Shown here: positions 12,501 to 22,711 of the stretch, in pieces
Layout: the number at the start of each line of letters is the position of its first letter
How positions within the stretch are numbered: the stretch's first letter is position 1
Position numbers and translations under genes: made by a program
DNA from: Lichtheimia corymbifera B2541
Taxonomy: Eukaryota; Mucoromycota; Mucoromycetes; Mucorales; Lichtheimiaceae
DNA length: 64,000 nucleotides
NCBI GenBank assembly: GCA_000697475.1
Contig: JNEU01001090.1
Coordinates: forward strand, 124,001-188,000
Direction: 5' to 3'
Notes under the pieces: generated by a model
What the model saw: the letters and a program-made list of their open reading frames with translations, nothing else
Database searches by the model: none
Told to the model about the DNA's origin: nothing

Positions 12501-14053
12501 TCAGGGATCGATTTTGATTCACCAAAGAACACTATGTACGTTATCATGTGAGAAGAAACAAGAAAGCGAAATGACATGATCGTACACACACACTTACAGG
12601 AGAGCTTTTGACAGATTTGTAGAGGACATGGCACATGGTGGCAAGCTTGGTTGCATCATCGTCAGCCAAAGTTGCAATCTCACATGCCTTGACATAGGCA
12701 TGCGTTAATGGGATATAATCACGGTGTTGCGGGGAGGTGAAGCGTAAGATATCTGTTATGGGATGAATAAATATGCAGCCTATATGTATGTAGGTGTGAT
12801 GCATTTGTCTATTACCTTTCATCAACAAAATGTATCGTGTGATGCGCTGGGGTGGCTCAACAAGAAAGTCCAGCAATTGCCGGTCTTCACAACGACGATC
12901 ACTCAATGCCGTGTCGAGGAATTTCCGATAATTGTTGTTACTCTTGAGCAAAGTGGCATGGAACCCGTGAGCACCATGGTGCGCAAGCGAATAATTTCGG
13001 TAACAATCAAAGTTGACCATCTGCCAAACAAGGGGTTACACACATGGCGAAACGTAAATTCAAAAAAAGAGGCACACTTACATGGCTCGCACAAACTTCA
13101 CCAAAGCATACGTCCGTGTTTTGGTTATCGGGTTGGCACTTTTCAAGCTCACAAAGGAATCGTTCATTGGCTTCCAAGATATCTTCAATGTTGAGGAATA
13201 TACGTTTATGCTGAAAACGGTCAATGATCGGAGGTTCACCATTCCTCTCACGCAGTTGTGGATTTAACTTTCGTGCAATGAGCTGAACGGTGATACGAAG
13301 AGTGGCAACATAGGTCTGCTCACTCTCAATAAATTCTTGAATAAGGTCATGACGTCGTTGATCGTTCTTGACAAACTACGCAGCAGCAGCAGCAGCATGT
13401 TAATTGAGGAAGATCTCGAGACATGCGGTTACTCAACTGCACCCCCTTACATTATATTCATTCAAGTCAGCAAGATAATGTGATTCGGATTTGTCGTCAA
13501 TTGTGTGAAAGAAACTTGGGCCTTGTTCCGAACATGGAGCACCAATGATACTGAGGAACTTTTGATACATTGCTTGGTCGTCTATGATGGATGTGTGAAT
13601 AAGAGTCGTTGGGTAATTGTATTGGCAATCAACATACGTCGTGATCGCTCATTGTCGAATACCGGCACGATCAAATCTGCATTTTGACACTATAGAGGAA
13701 TAGGGCTTAGCTGGGTGAAACCGTGGTAACGTGATAATGATGGCTATATATTACCAATGGCTGCTTTGTATTGTTGATTAAAGACTGGTAAAAGTCTGAC
13801 AGATTGTCATCATGCAAACCATCATCCGTAGCATGTGGCGCTGCTGGCGTTGTGTCATCAGGTACGTCCGTATCATATTTGATGAGCTTCCAATTGTATC
13901 CATAACCCAACTCTCGTAGTTTGGATTCAAGAGCCTACAAATAGGCGAGCCATGTGAATGAGTCAGCCGTTGGCACACACCACATGCCATCTATCAAAAA
14001 TGCATGAGACTAACCTTGAAATTATTGGTCTTGGAACTACTGCTAGGTGCCAT
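9536..14053 (-). CDS. Dbl-family Rho guanine nucleotide exchange factor (DH-PH) with long Ser/Arg-rich and coiled-coil C-terminal half
   Basis: The protein begins MAPSSSSKTNNFK at 14053. After an N-terminal region of unknown fold (about 13.9-13.5 kb, LRELGYGYNWKLI and FDNERSRRMLIANTI), the DH domain runs from about 13.37 to 12.61 kb: RRHDLIQEFIESEQTYVATL opens it, and PPQRITRYILLMKDILRFT is the hallmark helix. A PH domain follows (12.5-11.5 kb, RPVTMFLLADKILIAE, FRGWVDIEQIQLF). The rest is low complexity, with an (SR)n run near 11270-11330, Ser-rich and Gly-rich stretches, and a C-terminal coiled coil (QVIEKCRSLSDRLAHL). Introns are numerous and short. DH-PH proteins load GTP on Rho GTPases at growth sites. 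Homology to a particular Rom2, Tus1 or Cdc24 type is not clear. The 5' leader is strongly pyrimidine-rich on the coding strand. Confidence 0.85.
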
Positions 14054-14911
14054 AAGAAAGTAAAGAAAAAGAATAAAGAAAGAAAAAAAAAGGTGGATCC
14101 GAGATGGAAGAGCACAGGCAAAGAAATAAAAAAGGGGGGAGGGGGAGGATGCCGCCTCTCATGCGCTATTTGTTTTTTTGGTTTCTTTAAAACTGTTTCC
14201 TGTGGCAAAATGCATGCTCTTGAGTCGTTCCCTCTCTCTTTACCTCGCCAGTGTAACCAACACGGAAGAGACGATTTGCCACAAGTTGTGCTTTCCATTG
14301 ACCCCCAAAAGTGCTTTCTCTTTCTCCTGCAAAACACGCGACACAAAGCAATCCCGTTGGCTGATCGGATGCCTCCGACATACACGCGTGCTATCCTAAC
14401 CTTTTTACTGCTCGTTTGCGCCCATCTCCACGAATCCCCCAAAAAAGAAGATTCCTTACACACACACACTCACAACACATATACAAATATTAAGTTCTCT
14501 CTTTTTCTTGTCCACAACGGTCCCCGATAGGCGCAATGGCCACATATTGACCGGTTCATTTCCACCACTCATTTTTTTCGGGTCTGTGTGCCATCTTGTT
14601 GACATTGTTGCTTTTGTGTTGTGTACACGGCGATCTTGGCCAGTGCCTCGGAGGTACGGGAAAGCAACCCGATGCTGCACCATTCGATCAGATCCGTGGC
14701 CAATATTAACTTTTATAGCCGCTTTCGAATCGCCAATGTGTCACTGTTGATAAAAAGGCATTTGCCCACACTCTGTCATGTGTGCGTTTCACTTTTTTCC
14801 TTTGAGACAACAAGGCATCTTACTGCTGCTCCCTTACAATCACACACACAACACTGATGCACTGACATAATAATAACAATTGGGTCTTATCTCTCTCCAT
14901 CTCGTCTATTA
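14054..14911. promoter_or_regulatory. Upstream region of the RhoGEF gene and 3' flank of the IFRD gene
   Basis: About 860 bp without a convincing gene. Immediately upstream of the RhoGEF start (14056-14150) the plus strand is A/G-rich, that is, pyrimidine-rich on the transcribed strand. CA repeats occur at 14457-14475 and 14840-14850. Open frames here are compositional. Confidence 0.4.
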
Positions 14912-16684
14912 TTAACGTCTTTTATCCATCTTTATCTTGCGTGCTCGTTCACGTTTGGAAACGACCGATTGTGAAAATCCTCTATCAGCTTCTAGGTCTA
15001 TATCCAATTGCCCTGCCTCTTCTTCCGAACTACTGGATTCCGAGTCGGGTGGTACTTGAAGATTACGGCCACTGCCAAAAACGCCTGCTAGTAACTCATT
15101 GTCCTATTCATGCGTCTTAGATAGACAATCAAAAGGTATGTCATTGGTATTACTTGCCTGCATATGTCGTGCTAAGCCAGAACCCAAGAAATTTCGGAAA
15201 GCAGCGAGTTCAATGATCTTTGCTATTGTATAGTAAACATCCAAAAAGGTCAGTTTGCCGATGCGTGTGTGTGAAACAGATGGATGGTATCACAATGACT
15301 TACCCCAGCCACGGAAATACAATGCTCGACCGCCGATTTTGAGCTTTTGATTGGGACGAGTACCATCCTCCACGGTCCTTACAATGTCACGGAATGCACT
15401 CTTTTGCTCCTTGCGATCTTGCTTATTGACGCGTCGATTGCTGTCAGTTGCTAAGCGTTGTAACATATCCCTTAATTCATCCATCTCGCCATATTCAGGC
15501 ATTTCCTCTTCATCTTCGTCTTCAACGTCTTGATCAAACTAAGGGAATGGTCAGTTATGCTATTGTCACAGTAGTAGTAATGAGAAAAGAAACAACCTAC
15601 CATACGCTTGGTCACATTGACACATTCAAACATGAGCGCAACATTTTCACCTGCAGCCACACGGATATCTTTGGATCCTGATTGCAGCAAGTCAAGATGA
15701 GCTGGCATGACCCTGCATTTCCAGAGAATCGGTTAGGTTAGCTGTCATCGTCATCCAGCATCATTACCACCATCCAACTACTTACCCTTGTGACTCGTCA
15801 AAAGCATCCTCCCAACTTCCACGTGCATCTCCATAGATGGATGCATATAATAAACCATAGGCTCGTAAACTGGCGTATAATAATGGATTCATGTCGTTTT
15901 GCGAAAGTTTGTCGTCGGGTTGAATGCATTCGCCCTCAGTGACCAAGATGTTGTAAAAGTAATCCATACCACCACATGTATCCGATGTTGATGCAGCAAT
16001 AAAGGTAACCATGGCGAGTGTTTCTATGCACTAGATCAAGTGCTCAGTCAGCCATAGGCGATCATACTCCTAATTAGGATCCTCTTATCTCTCTCTCTCT
16101 CACCTGACATTTGAGCTGCGGATCAGTTGAAGTATTGATACTATTCTTGAGTAATTTCAACACCATCCCAAACAAGTCTTCAATTTCGCCCGCTTCAATG
16201 TCGCCTTCGCTGATAAATGTCAAACCGATGCCTCTGGCAGCTAAGATGGCTTCTTGGGCTGTACCAGGTTTGCGTAATGATCGTACAAGTAGTTGTAATA
16301 ACGCCTCCTGACGAGATGCATTCGCCTCAAAAATAGATCCACAAAAATGGTTGGCAAGTAAACGATTGATCTTGGTCAATGCTGTTTCTCGTGTACTAGA
16401 AAATAAGTGAAACATTCAATAAATAGATAAATATATGCATAAGTATCAACCAACCTCGTCCTTTTTTCACCAAGATCGTCCACTGCTCGTCGCAATTCGT
16501 CTTCAAGAGTAGATTCATCCAGTAAAGAGGTGGAATCGACAGTACCAAAAGAGGCTTCTGATCCTACATCGAGATCGTCTTCGTCTTCTGAAGCGGCACG
16601 ACTGGAAGCGGGTGTACCCAGTGCATTGAGTGCGGCTATACGCGATTGTTGTTTTGCTGCTTTCTTTGCGAGGTTACGAGGCAT
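14912..16684 (-). CDS. Interferon-related developmental regulator (IFRD) family protein
   Basis: The start at 16684 reads MPRNLAKKAAKQQSRIAALN, a basic N-terminus. An acidic Ser-rich linker follows (SEDEDDLDVGSEASFGT), then the ARM-like repeat region typical of IFRD1/IFRD2: TRETALTKINRLLANHF, EALLQLLVRSLRKPGTAQE and AILAARGIGLTFISEG. The distal exons hold a conserved C-terminal block around KSAFRDIVRTVEDG and ending in RERARKIKMDKRR. In animals IFRD2 is known as a ribosome-binding translational repressor and IFRD1 as a transcriptional co-regulator; the fungal role is not known from this sequence. There are about seven short introns. The gene is divergent from the tandem-module gene at 17165 with 480 bp between starts. 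Confidence 0.85.
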
Positions 16685-17164
16685 GGTTTTTGTGTGGAAA
16701 AGCAGTGGAGAAAAAAAGATTATACAAGCCTCTCATCACATTGACGTAAAATAAGGGATCGTTTCACTCATGCAATACAGGTGACACCTCATATGGAAAA
16801 TCCACCCATCTACTCTACTCAGCTGCTGAATGTGATGATTATGATAACCCCACTTTATCACCAACCCATACCCCTGTTACCTATCATAGCAATGATCATA
16901 AGACTCATAATAATATAATTGCTCTATCCGACCCGCACAATGGTTACAAATGTCCGGGGAGTGGAGATTGTTGTTGTTGTTTTAAGAGCGGGGGGTTTGA
17001 GTACAACAAGAGGAGGAGGAGGAGGAGGAGGCCTGTGCTTGGGCGGGAAGTTTAAGTCCATCACCCATACCCACACAGAATCGTGTGGTTTTTTATACTT
17101 AATTCCCATTATTCCCTTTTCTCTTTCTTTCCTTCTCTTTCCTTCCCACCTTTTTCTCTTTCCA
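16685..17164. promoter_or_regulatory. Divergent promoter region between the IFRD gene and the tandem-module gene
   Basis: The half next to 17165 ends in a long C/T tract (17110-17163) just before the ATG; the half next to 16684 is A/G-rich on the plus strand, hence C/T-rich for the IFRD transcript. A GAGGAGGAGG run lies at 17010-17030. No gene is seen. Confidence 0.4.
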
Positions 17165-17974
17165 ATGATGATGAATAGCCAACCCTTTGAAGCTCCACTT
17201 ACACCTCCTGCTGAGTACCCTTCTTCTCGTACCCATAACACTGCTACAACCACTACTCCTACTACGGGTGGACGCAAACTATCAGTGACATTTGATCTTC
17301 CTGAGACTCCAGGTGGCACCAAACATTCTCCACTGAATGAAGATGATCTACTTTCACCCTCCATTTCACGATCCAATAGCATCGACATTAATGCACAAGC
17401 CGTCCCTGATACTATCCTGGTAGCTTTACTTGACCGAGACGAGGAGATGCGACACCTGGTTCAACACAATACAGCCTTTTTCAGTAGCCTTCGGTCACAC
17501 TTGTATCACAATTGGTCTCGTTTTGAAAACACATTGTATTGCCCTCGCTCCAAAATGAGTGATCAAGATTGGATGGATCGTATCAGCAAGGCGCTTCATG
17601 CTGTCCCACCCCTTTTACAACAATTCAAAGACTTGGTGGGTTATATGGGTGAGGATGACACCAGCACCACCACCATACAACAAGAAGAACCTTCCTTTAT
17701 CCATGTCGACTTGGCTCGCATTCGTGATTATCCTCAGCGTGTGGCTCGACTGCGTCAAGCTTATCCTCAATTTATCATCAACTGTCAAAAAGGTTTATCC
17801 AATCCAGATGCATTCTTTGACACTTTATTTGCACCTCGCTCATCCACAATGCCAGACGATATTTGGGAAATGCGCATTTATGATCAGCTGGATCATTCTG
17901 GTCATGACTTGCTTGCACAGCTCAAAGAAATCGTTGAATATGAAATTGAATGCGGCATGGAAGGTGATCATTGA
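17165..17974 (+). CDS. Uncharacterised protein with two tandem copies of a ~45-residue module
   Basis: A single open exon of 269 residues from the first of three consecutive ATG codons (MMMNSQPFEAPLTPP); the frame is open further upstream but that stretch is promoter-like. The N-terminal ~80 residues are Thr/Ser/Pro-rich, with GGRKLSVTFDLPETPGG and SPSISRSNSID, plausible phosphorylation sites. The folded part carries an internal duplication: FENTLYCPRSKMSDQDWMDR...LLQQFKDLVGYMGED aligns with FFDTLFAPRSSTMPDDIWEMR...LLAQLKEIVEYEIE. Shared positions are F-x-x-TL-x-x-PRS, M-x-D-x-x-W-x-x-R-I and LL-x-Q-x-K-x-x-V-x-Y. There is no signal peptide or membrane segment. I recognise no named domain and assign no function. 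Confidence 0.75.
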   Translation: MMMNSQPFEAPLTPPAEYPSSRTHNTATTTTPTTGGRKLSVTFDLPETPGGTKHSPLNEDDLLSPSISRSNSIDINAQAVPDTILVALLDRDEEMRHLVQHNTAFFSSLRSHLYHNWSRFENTLYCPRSKMSDQDWMDRISKALHAVPPLLQQFKDLVGYMGEDDTSTTTIQQEEPSFIHVDLARIRDYPQRVARLRQAYPQFIINCQKGLSNPDAFFDTLFAPRSSTMPDDIWEMRIYDQLDHSGHDLLAQLKEIVEYEIECGMEGDH

Positions 17975-18389
17975 TATTTGGGTGAGTATAATGTATTTAC
18001 AGAAAATCATCCATCACCCGCCCACCCTTTTTCTTGACCTCCTGATATATACCAAATCACACGAAAGGCTTGATGCCACCACCACTATCATCGTCATCAT
18101 ATGAACTTTACTACTCTTTGTCATTTTCCCCCATTCCCCCAAATCCACAAAACACACACACAACACCTGCAGAAATAAAGACTAAATCAAGGAGCATCAT
18201 AGTAGAGAGAGAGAGAGAGCGGAGGATGAGGAGCAGCTGTCTTAGGTTTCATTTCTTCCGAGTAAGCTTTGTTGCATCCGAAGACGGCTATTGTTCATAG
18301 AATTAGACCATGCTATATTATGTGTGGGAAAGATCCATTGACAATTAACCCCCTTTTTCCTCGTTGTGATAAACAATTTGCCATGTTGA
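17975..18389. other. 3' flank of the tandem-module gene
   Basis: Contains a (GA)n run at 18203-18220 and a likely polyadenylation area (AATAAAGACTAAATC near 18173). No convincing gene. Confidence 0.4.
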
Positions 18390-18677
18390 CTACAAGCCCA
18401 AATACCTGCTGTCATTACAATTAGACCACTCAACTCCCTCTTTAGTAATAAAGTAACTAAAAGATGATGCTTGGTTACCATCATCACGCCATTCAACGAC
18501 ATGTTCATTCTGCGTATTATGGGTGGCGGAGGTGAGTCCATGGACCGATCGATGCATGAGAGCGGAATCCGATGGAAAAACCCGAAATTCTATATCCTGG
18601 GTCATTTGTGTGTGACCACCACAGCCCGCTGCCGCTGCTGCAAATGAAACCTTTGCATGGCATGTAGAGTTTGGCAT
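18390..18677 (-). CDS. Doubtful small hypothetical protein
   Basis: An ATG-started frame of 95 codons (MPNSTCHAKVSF). The composition is unlike random frames: GCGGHTQMTQDIEFRVFPSD, then HVVEWRDDGNQASSFSYF. A possible donor (GACAGCAG|GTATTTGG near 18404) and acceptor (AATATAG near 18312) would end the protein as NDSSMV. No signal peptide, membrane segment or family is recognised. It stands between the tandem-module gene and the first repeat segment. It could be a real small gene, a remnant or chance. Confidence 0.3.
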   Translation of the reverse strand: MPNSTCHAKVSFAAAAAGCGGHTQMTQDIEFRVFPSDSALMHRSVHGLTSATHNTQNEHVVEWRDDGNQASSFSYFITKEGVEWSNCNDSRYLGL

Positions 18678-19027
18678 GCTTCTCCCTGTTGGACCCTGTC
18701 ATATCACATTTGCACAACAGCAAGCATCGTGTTTTTTCTCTAAATGGTTAAAGTTGTATAATTTTCATATACACAGAAAAATGGCTTGCCGATTTGGTTT
18801 GGATAGCTATATCAATATGCATGATTTCATTGACGTACTGATATTGATGACGGCTGAAACCAATCTTTGTAGAAATAAGCCAACAGCCCATTGTCAAGAT
18901 CAACCAAGTTGTGTCTGAGAAAGCAGGTGTAGAACGGGCCGCTTGTTAACAAAATCGTCACAATATTACTCGGTTCACATCCCCCACGATACCCCAAAAG
19001 AGGAGCATAATATGTTATTATTGACAA
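18678..19027. other. Intergenic stretch before repeat segment 1
   Basis: AT-rich sequence with no convincing reading frame and no clear match to repeat segment 2. Nothing assignable is seen. Confidence 0.3.
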
Positions 19028-21130
19028 GCTCTAATCACACAAAGGGAGGTGAATTATACCATCGCATTCAGTCTTGTTCAAGATACAATAAATGTCCTTT
19101 CTCTTACTCTCGTCCTTTTCCTTTATCACACCATCAAGTAAAGCTTTAATCCAACATCATTCATAAAAGACATCTTGAGAGATGCAAAGCATTGTTTCAT
19201 TTGGGAGATACATCGATTTAAAAAGCTTCTATCGTTTGACGAGCAGTATTTGAAGGCGAATGGATGGATGTGAGGTGGCGAGTTATATGCATAGCGTGGT
19301 GTCAAGACATAGAGTTAGATGATGGAGGCTGTACATAGTTGACAGGTTGCACAAAGGATGATGATAGTAATTGCCGTGGAATAGCGTGGAAAGCACGATA
19401 ATCGGATGCATCAAGCGTTCAGGATGAGAGCATCAACATCAGATGGGTAATGAAAACATAATAACAAAGGCTCCTTTACCATGCATTGTATATATCCAGG
19501 TCCTTCCATCCCATGCACCAAACCAATGCTCAGATCCATATTCATGTCCATAGGCAAATCGTGTGTATTGAAAACAAGTTGCTATACATAAATAAAGCTG
19601 CCTCTATATAATCACTATCTGCTGTTTGCATGAAAAAGACTGTCAGGCAAGTTGCTGCAAGTAAAGAGCGCTGTTCGAGACAATGGAGTGTAGACCTCGC
19701 TAATGGCAGCTGCAGGAATGAACGCTGCTCCGTTTGATTGTGGTCGAGGAGTTTACAAGAGAAGGTGGGTGTCAAGAAACGCGGGTTTTGTAGTGGAGTG
19801 CACACGCCATGAACTTGCCCATTCAGTCAAAGAGAGTCGGACCAATGCAGTTGTAGGATTGACATGGTGGGTTGAAGCAGGACAATCGTTTGCAGGTGGT
19901 AGCTGTAGTTGAATGGGGCAACAATTGAGATTGGGAAGAAGAGAAATTAAATTGGTCAGGCACTGTCAGACATATTCATGCACACTGTATATTGATCCAT
20001 GATCTTGAGATTGCCTCTTTCGAACCTCAAACTTGCACACCAAGATGCTCTTGGACATGCTGATCAACTTTGTCTTAATAAAGAACCCACACTTCATTTA
20101 AGAATTTTGAATGAGAGGGTGTAATGTACAGTTTACTATGATGGACGGAAATTCCGTGTCCGGCCAGATTCATTGAAATGTCATTTAATATGAATAGCCT
20201 TGGGATTGCCCTTCTCGGATTTGAAACTTGGTAAGAAGGTTCTCTGAGTCATGCTGAGCAACTCTATTCATTTAAAAATCGTATGCTTCATTATGATCTT
20301 TCAATGAACCGGGCGGTCCAAATATAGGGGAGAGGGTGGTCCGGCGGAATGCAAGTAGGGTCCATAGTGCACACCCCCGCCGTTGCCTACCTCCATTGCG
20401 AAACTTGGTCAGGCCGTGGGCTTCGACGTGCTGATCAACTCCATTCAAATAAAAACCGTATACTTCATTGTGAGAAATAAAATGGGGGCGTCCGACAATG
20501 AACGGACAGAAATATAAGTAGGGTCGACGGCCCCATGACTCGAGATTGCCAACCACAGGCTTAAAACTTTCACACAACATGCTCCTGGACACGCCGATCA
20601 ACTTTGTCTTAATGAAGAGCTCATGCTTCATTTGAAAATCTTGAATGGGAGGGTATAATGTGGGGTTGACTATACGGCGGTCGGAAATTGGGTACGCGCC
20701 GGATTCATGAAATGTCGATTAGTATGTATTACCTTGAGATTTCCCGTTTTGAACTTGAAACTTTGTCAGAAGATCCGCTGATACATGCTGATCAACTCCA
20801 TTCATTTAAAAATCGCATACTTCATTATGAAGGTTTTGAATGCTAGGGAGTGTCCAAATGAAAAGACGCAGGAAACGGGCCAGTATACCCCGATATTGCC
20901 CACTTCGACCTTGAAACTTTCATACAAGCTACTCTCAGGCATGCTGATCAACTTTGCTCTAATAAAGAGGTCACGCTTCATTATGAAGATTTTGAGTCAA
21001 TATATAGACGAGACCATGAATGGATAGCAACACAAGTAGGATGTACTGTTGGATCAAAAAAGTTGAATGATGGAAATGCTGGGCTGAAGCAGGAGAATCG
21101 TTTACATGCAGTGGATTAGGCAACAGTTTG
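19028..21130 (+). repeat. Dispersed non-coding repeat segment, copy 1
   Basis: This ~2.1 kb stretch has a diverged, colinear, same-orientation partner at 46797-49105. Matching landmarks are: GAATTATACCATCG at 19049 with GAGTTATACAATCG near 46824; TAATCCAACATCATTCA at 19148 with 47031; GTGAGGTGGCGA at 19270 with 47166; TCCTTCCATCCCAT at 19501 with 47379; AATAAAGCTGCCTCT at 19590 with 47465; GAAGCAGGACAATCGTT at 19874 with 47741; and an array of repeat units in the 3' half. Frames are interrupted differently in the two copies, so it is unlikely to code for protein. No transposase, long terminal repeat or target-site duplication was seen. Identity was judged by eye. Confidence 0.75.
20020..21010 (+). 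repeat. Array of six degenerate repeat units, types A and B (copy 1)
   Basis: Six units are marked by the core CATGCTGATCAACT or close variants at 20056, 20250, 20427, 20590, 20784 and 20940, so spacing is 156-194 bp. Each unit runs: TTGAAACTT, a short spacer, the core, a type-specific word, then TTCATTATGAA and TTTTGAATG. Type A continues AACTTTGTCTTAATAAAG (units 1, 4, 6); type B continues AACTCCATTCATTTAAAAA (units 2, 3, 5). The order is A-B-B-A-B-A. Function is unknown. Confidence 0.75.
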
Positions 21131-21565
21131 GAATAGGAAGAAAAGCCATTTATATATACTGCAAAATCATATAAGATGTCGAACTCACGTTTGCTGTTAT
21201 GAACACCGTTCCAGAGCAGCTCATTAAAAGGCGGTCTCTTATTGTACATATGAATGGAAAGGGATTATCAGAAAGGATTATTTATATATACAACCAAATG
21301 TTGTCAATCGAATGGGTTCTTGGGCATCATCCCTAGTATGGCTTTAATACTCCAAAGTCATCGATCCTGTATCCCACTTTTTCCTCCTGTACTACTATCC
21401 CAAGTCCATGAATGTGTCCTTTATTTCAAAGTATGATCCTTCAACATGCTTTCCAATTAGGTTGGACTGCAAACTAGTGAGGTATATACAATATATAATA
21501 ATGTCCGCATGAAAAAAAGACGCGTGTGTGTCACACAAGCGCAATACACAACTTCTTGCACAACA

Positions 21566-22711
21566 ATGGAATCCCGAACGAACAAAAGGAAACGAGTCCC
21601 TGACCCTGCTGATCAAGAATGGGCCAAACCTGCCAATGTACCCAAAGAGCTACGAGATTGCGTTGCTAGCCTTGCATCAACAGTGAATACCGTGAGTGGT
21701 TTCTCTTCAATGTGGTTCCTTTGCAAAGTTGAACTCAATGATGCCTTTACGTAGCTCCAACAATCAGTCAATGTACTCAAGGATGCGACTGCCGATTCCG
21801 GACGTTTACGGCGTGTAGTAGCTTTTGAAAAGGTGAAGATATGATATGAATGTATATAGTGCTGCTATTGACACACCTTTTTCTGTTATCTAGAAATACG
21901 AGGTTGTCTCTGAAAACGAGATCCGTGATGCTCGAGCCGACCTTGAAGCCACGATACGACCCAAAGCTGAAGAGATCCTTGCCGAGATAAGGAAACAATT
22001 AAAAGCAATGGCACAGGAAGAAGAGGAACTACAAGCAAAGGTAAGAAAAGAGCTGGTTCATAGATGGATGATGCCGATGATTGAGTGTAATTCCTGCGTT
22101 AGGTGGATCAACAGGCTGAACAAGTAGAACAAATGCGCCAACAACAACAACAGCAGCAGCAGCAGCAGCAGGTGCGGATGGATGAGAATATCGTTGGTTA
22201 TATATTAAAGCCATGCTTGTAGGCATCCACATCTCCACCACCAGCAGCATCATCAACGACCCCAGATAAAAGACCCCAATTGACCCAACGTTTGGAACAA
22301 CTCGAGCTTCATGTCAAGAATGAAAAGCAACGATTGGATCAATTAAGCAAGGAGGCAGCAGAAAAGGAGAAGCGATTGCAGTATTACAAAACACAAATGA
22401 CAACAAACAAAGCGAAAGAAACAGGTACAAGCTTTACATTTATCCTATCTTCAATCCATGATAGCTCATTCTTTCTCTTTTCCAGCATCATCCACGCCAT
22501 CTTCTCAATCACCTTCCACTGTATCGAGACCACCCATGACACCTCAGGTAAGACCTTACTGCGCTCATTCAAACCCAACCCAATCCAACCATGATGATGA
22601 TCATAGGAATCACGCATGTTCAAACGGTTCCAACTATTATGCACAACATTACGACCAGAGGATAAGGAAATGGAACAAATGCTTAAAAGTTTTACAGAAG
22701 AAAATGGCTAA
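21566..22711 (+). CDS. SPC19: DASH/Dam1 complex subunit Spc19
   Basis: Spc19 is a small coiled-coil subunit of the DASH/Dam1 ring that couples kinetochores to spindle microtubules. Exons: 21566-21691, 21755-21832, 21894-22040, 22103-22171, 22223-22424, 22486-22547 and 22607-22711, total 262 residues with all phases closing. The N-terminal half matches the family: ELRDCVASLASTVNTLQQSV, SGRLRRVVAFEKKYEVVSE and ARADLEATIRPKAEEIL. It is followed by an 11-residue poly-Gln run, a second coiled coil (QRLEQLELHVKNEKQRL) and a Ser/Pro stretch; the tail beyond the Spc19 core is longer than in yeast. Start MESRTNKRKR is preferred; an in-frame ATG at 21509 is possible. An ACGCGT lies 41 bp upstream. Its TAA shares bases with the TAG of convergent MCM2. 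Confidence 0.82.

Noticed and set aside
13958..14530. Plus-strand frame of 190 codons
   Set aside because: Low-complexity Lys and His composition, antisense to the RhoGEF leader, with an equally long frame on the other strand; compositional artefact.
20272..20631. Minus-strand frame of 119 codons through the repeat units, and a similar one at 48156-48476
   Set aside because: They share short peptides (DQHVEAHGLTKF, MLCESF) only because the DNA units are related; frames are broken in neighbouring units and no family is recognised.
20020..21010. CRISPR-like array
   Set aside because: Units are 156-194 bp, degenerate and in a eukaryotic genome; there are no short exact repeats with uniform spacers.
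21520..21525. Single ACGCGT (MCB) words near Spc19 and elsewhere (for example 14383, 38201, 44738, 49489, 55703)
   Set aside because: They occur at roughly chance frequency and also inside coding DNA; only paired or tandem sites were reported.
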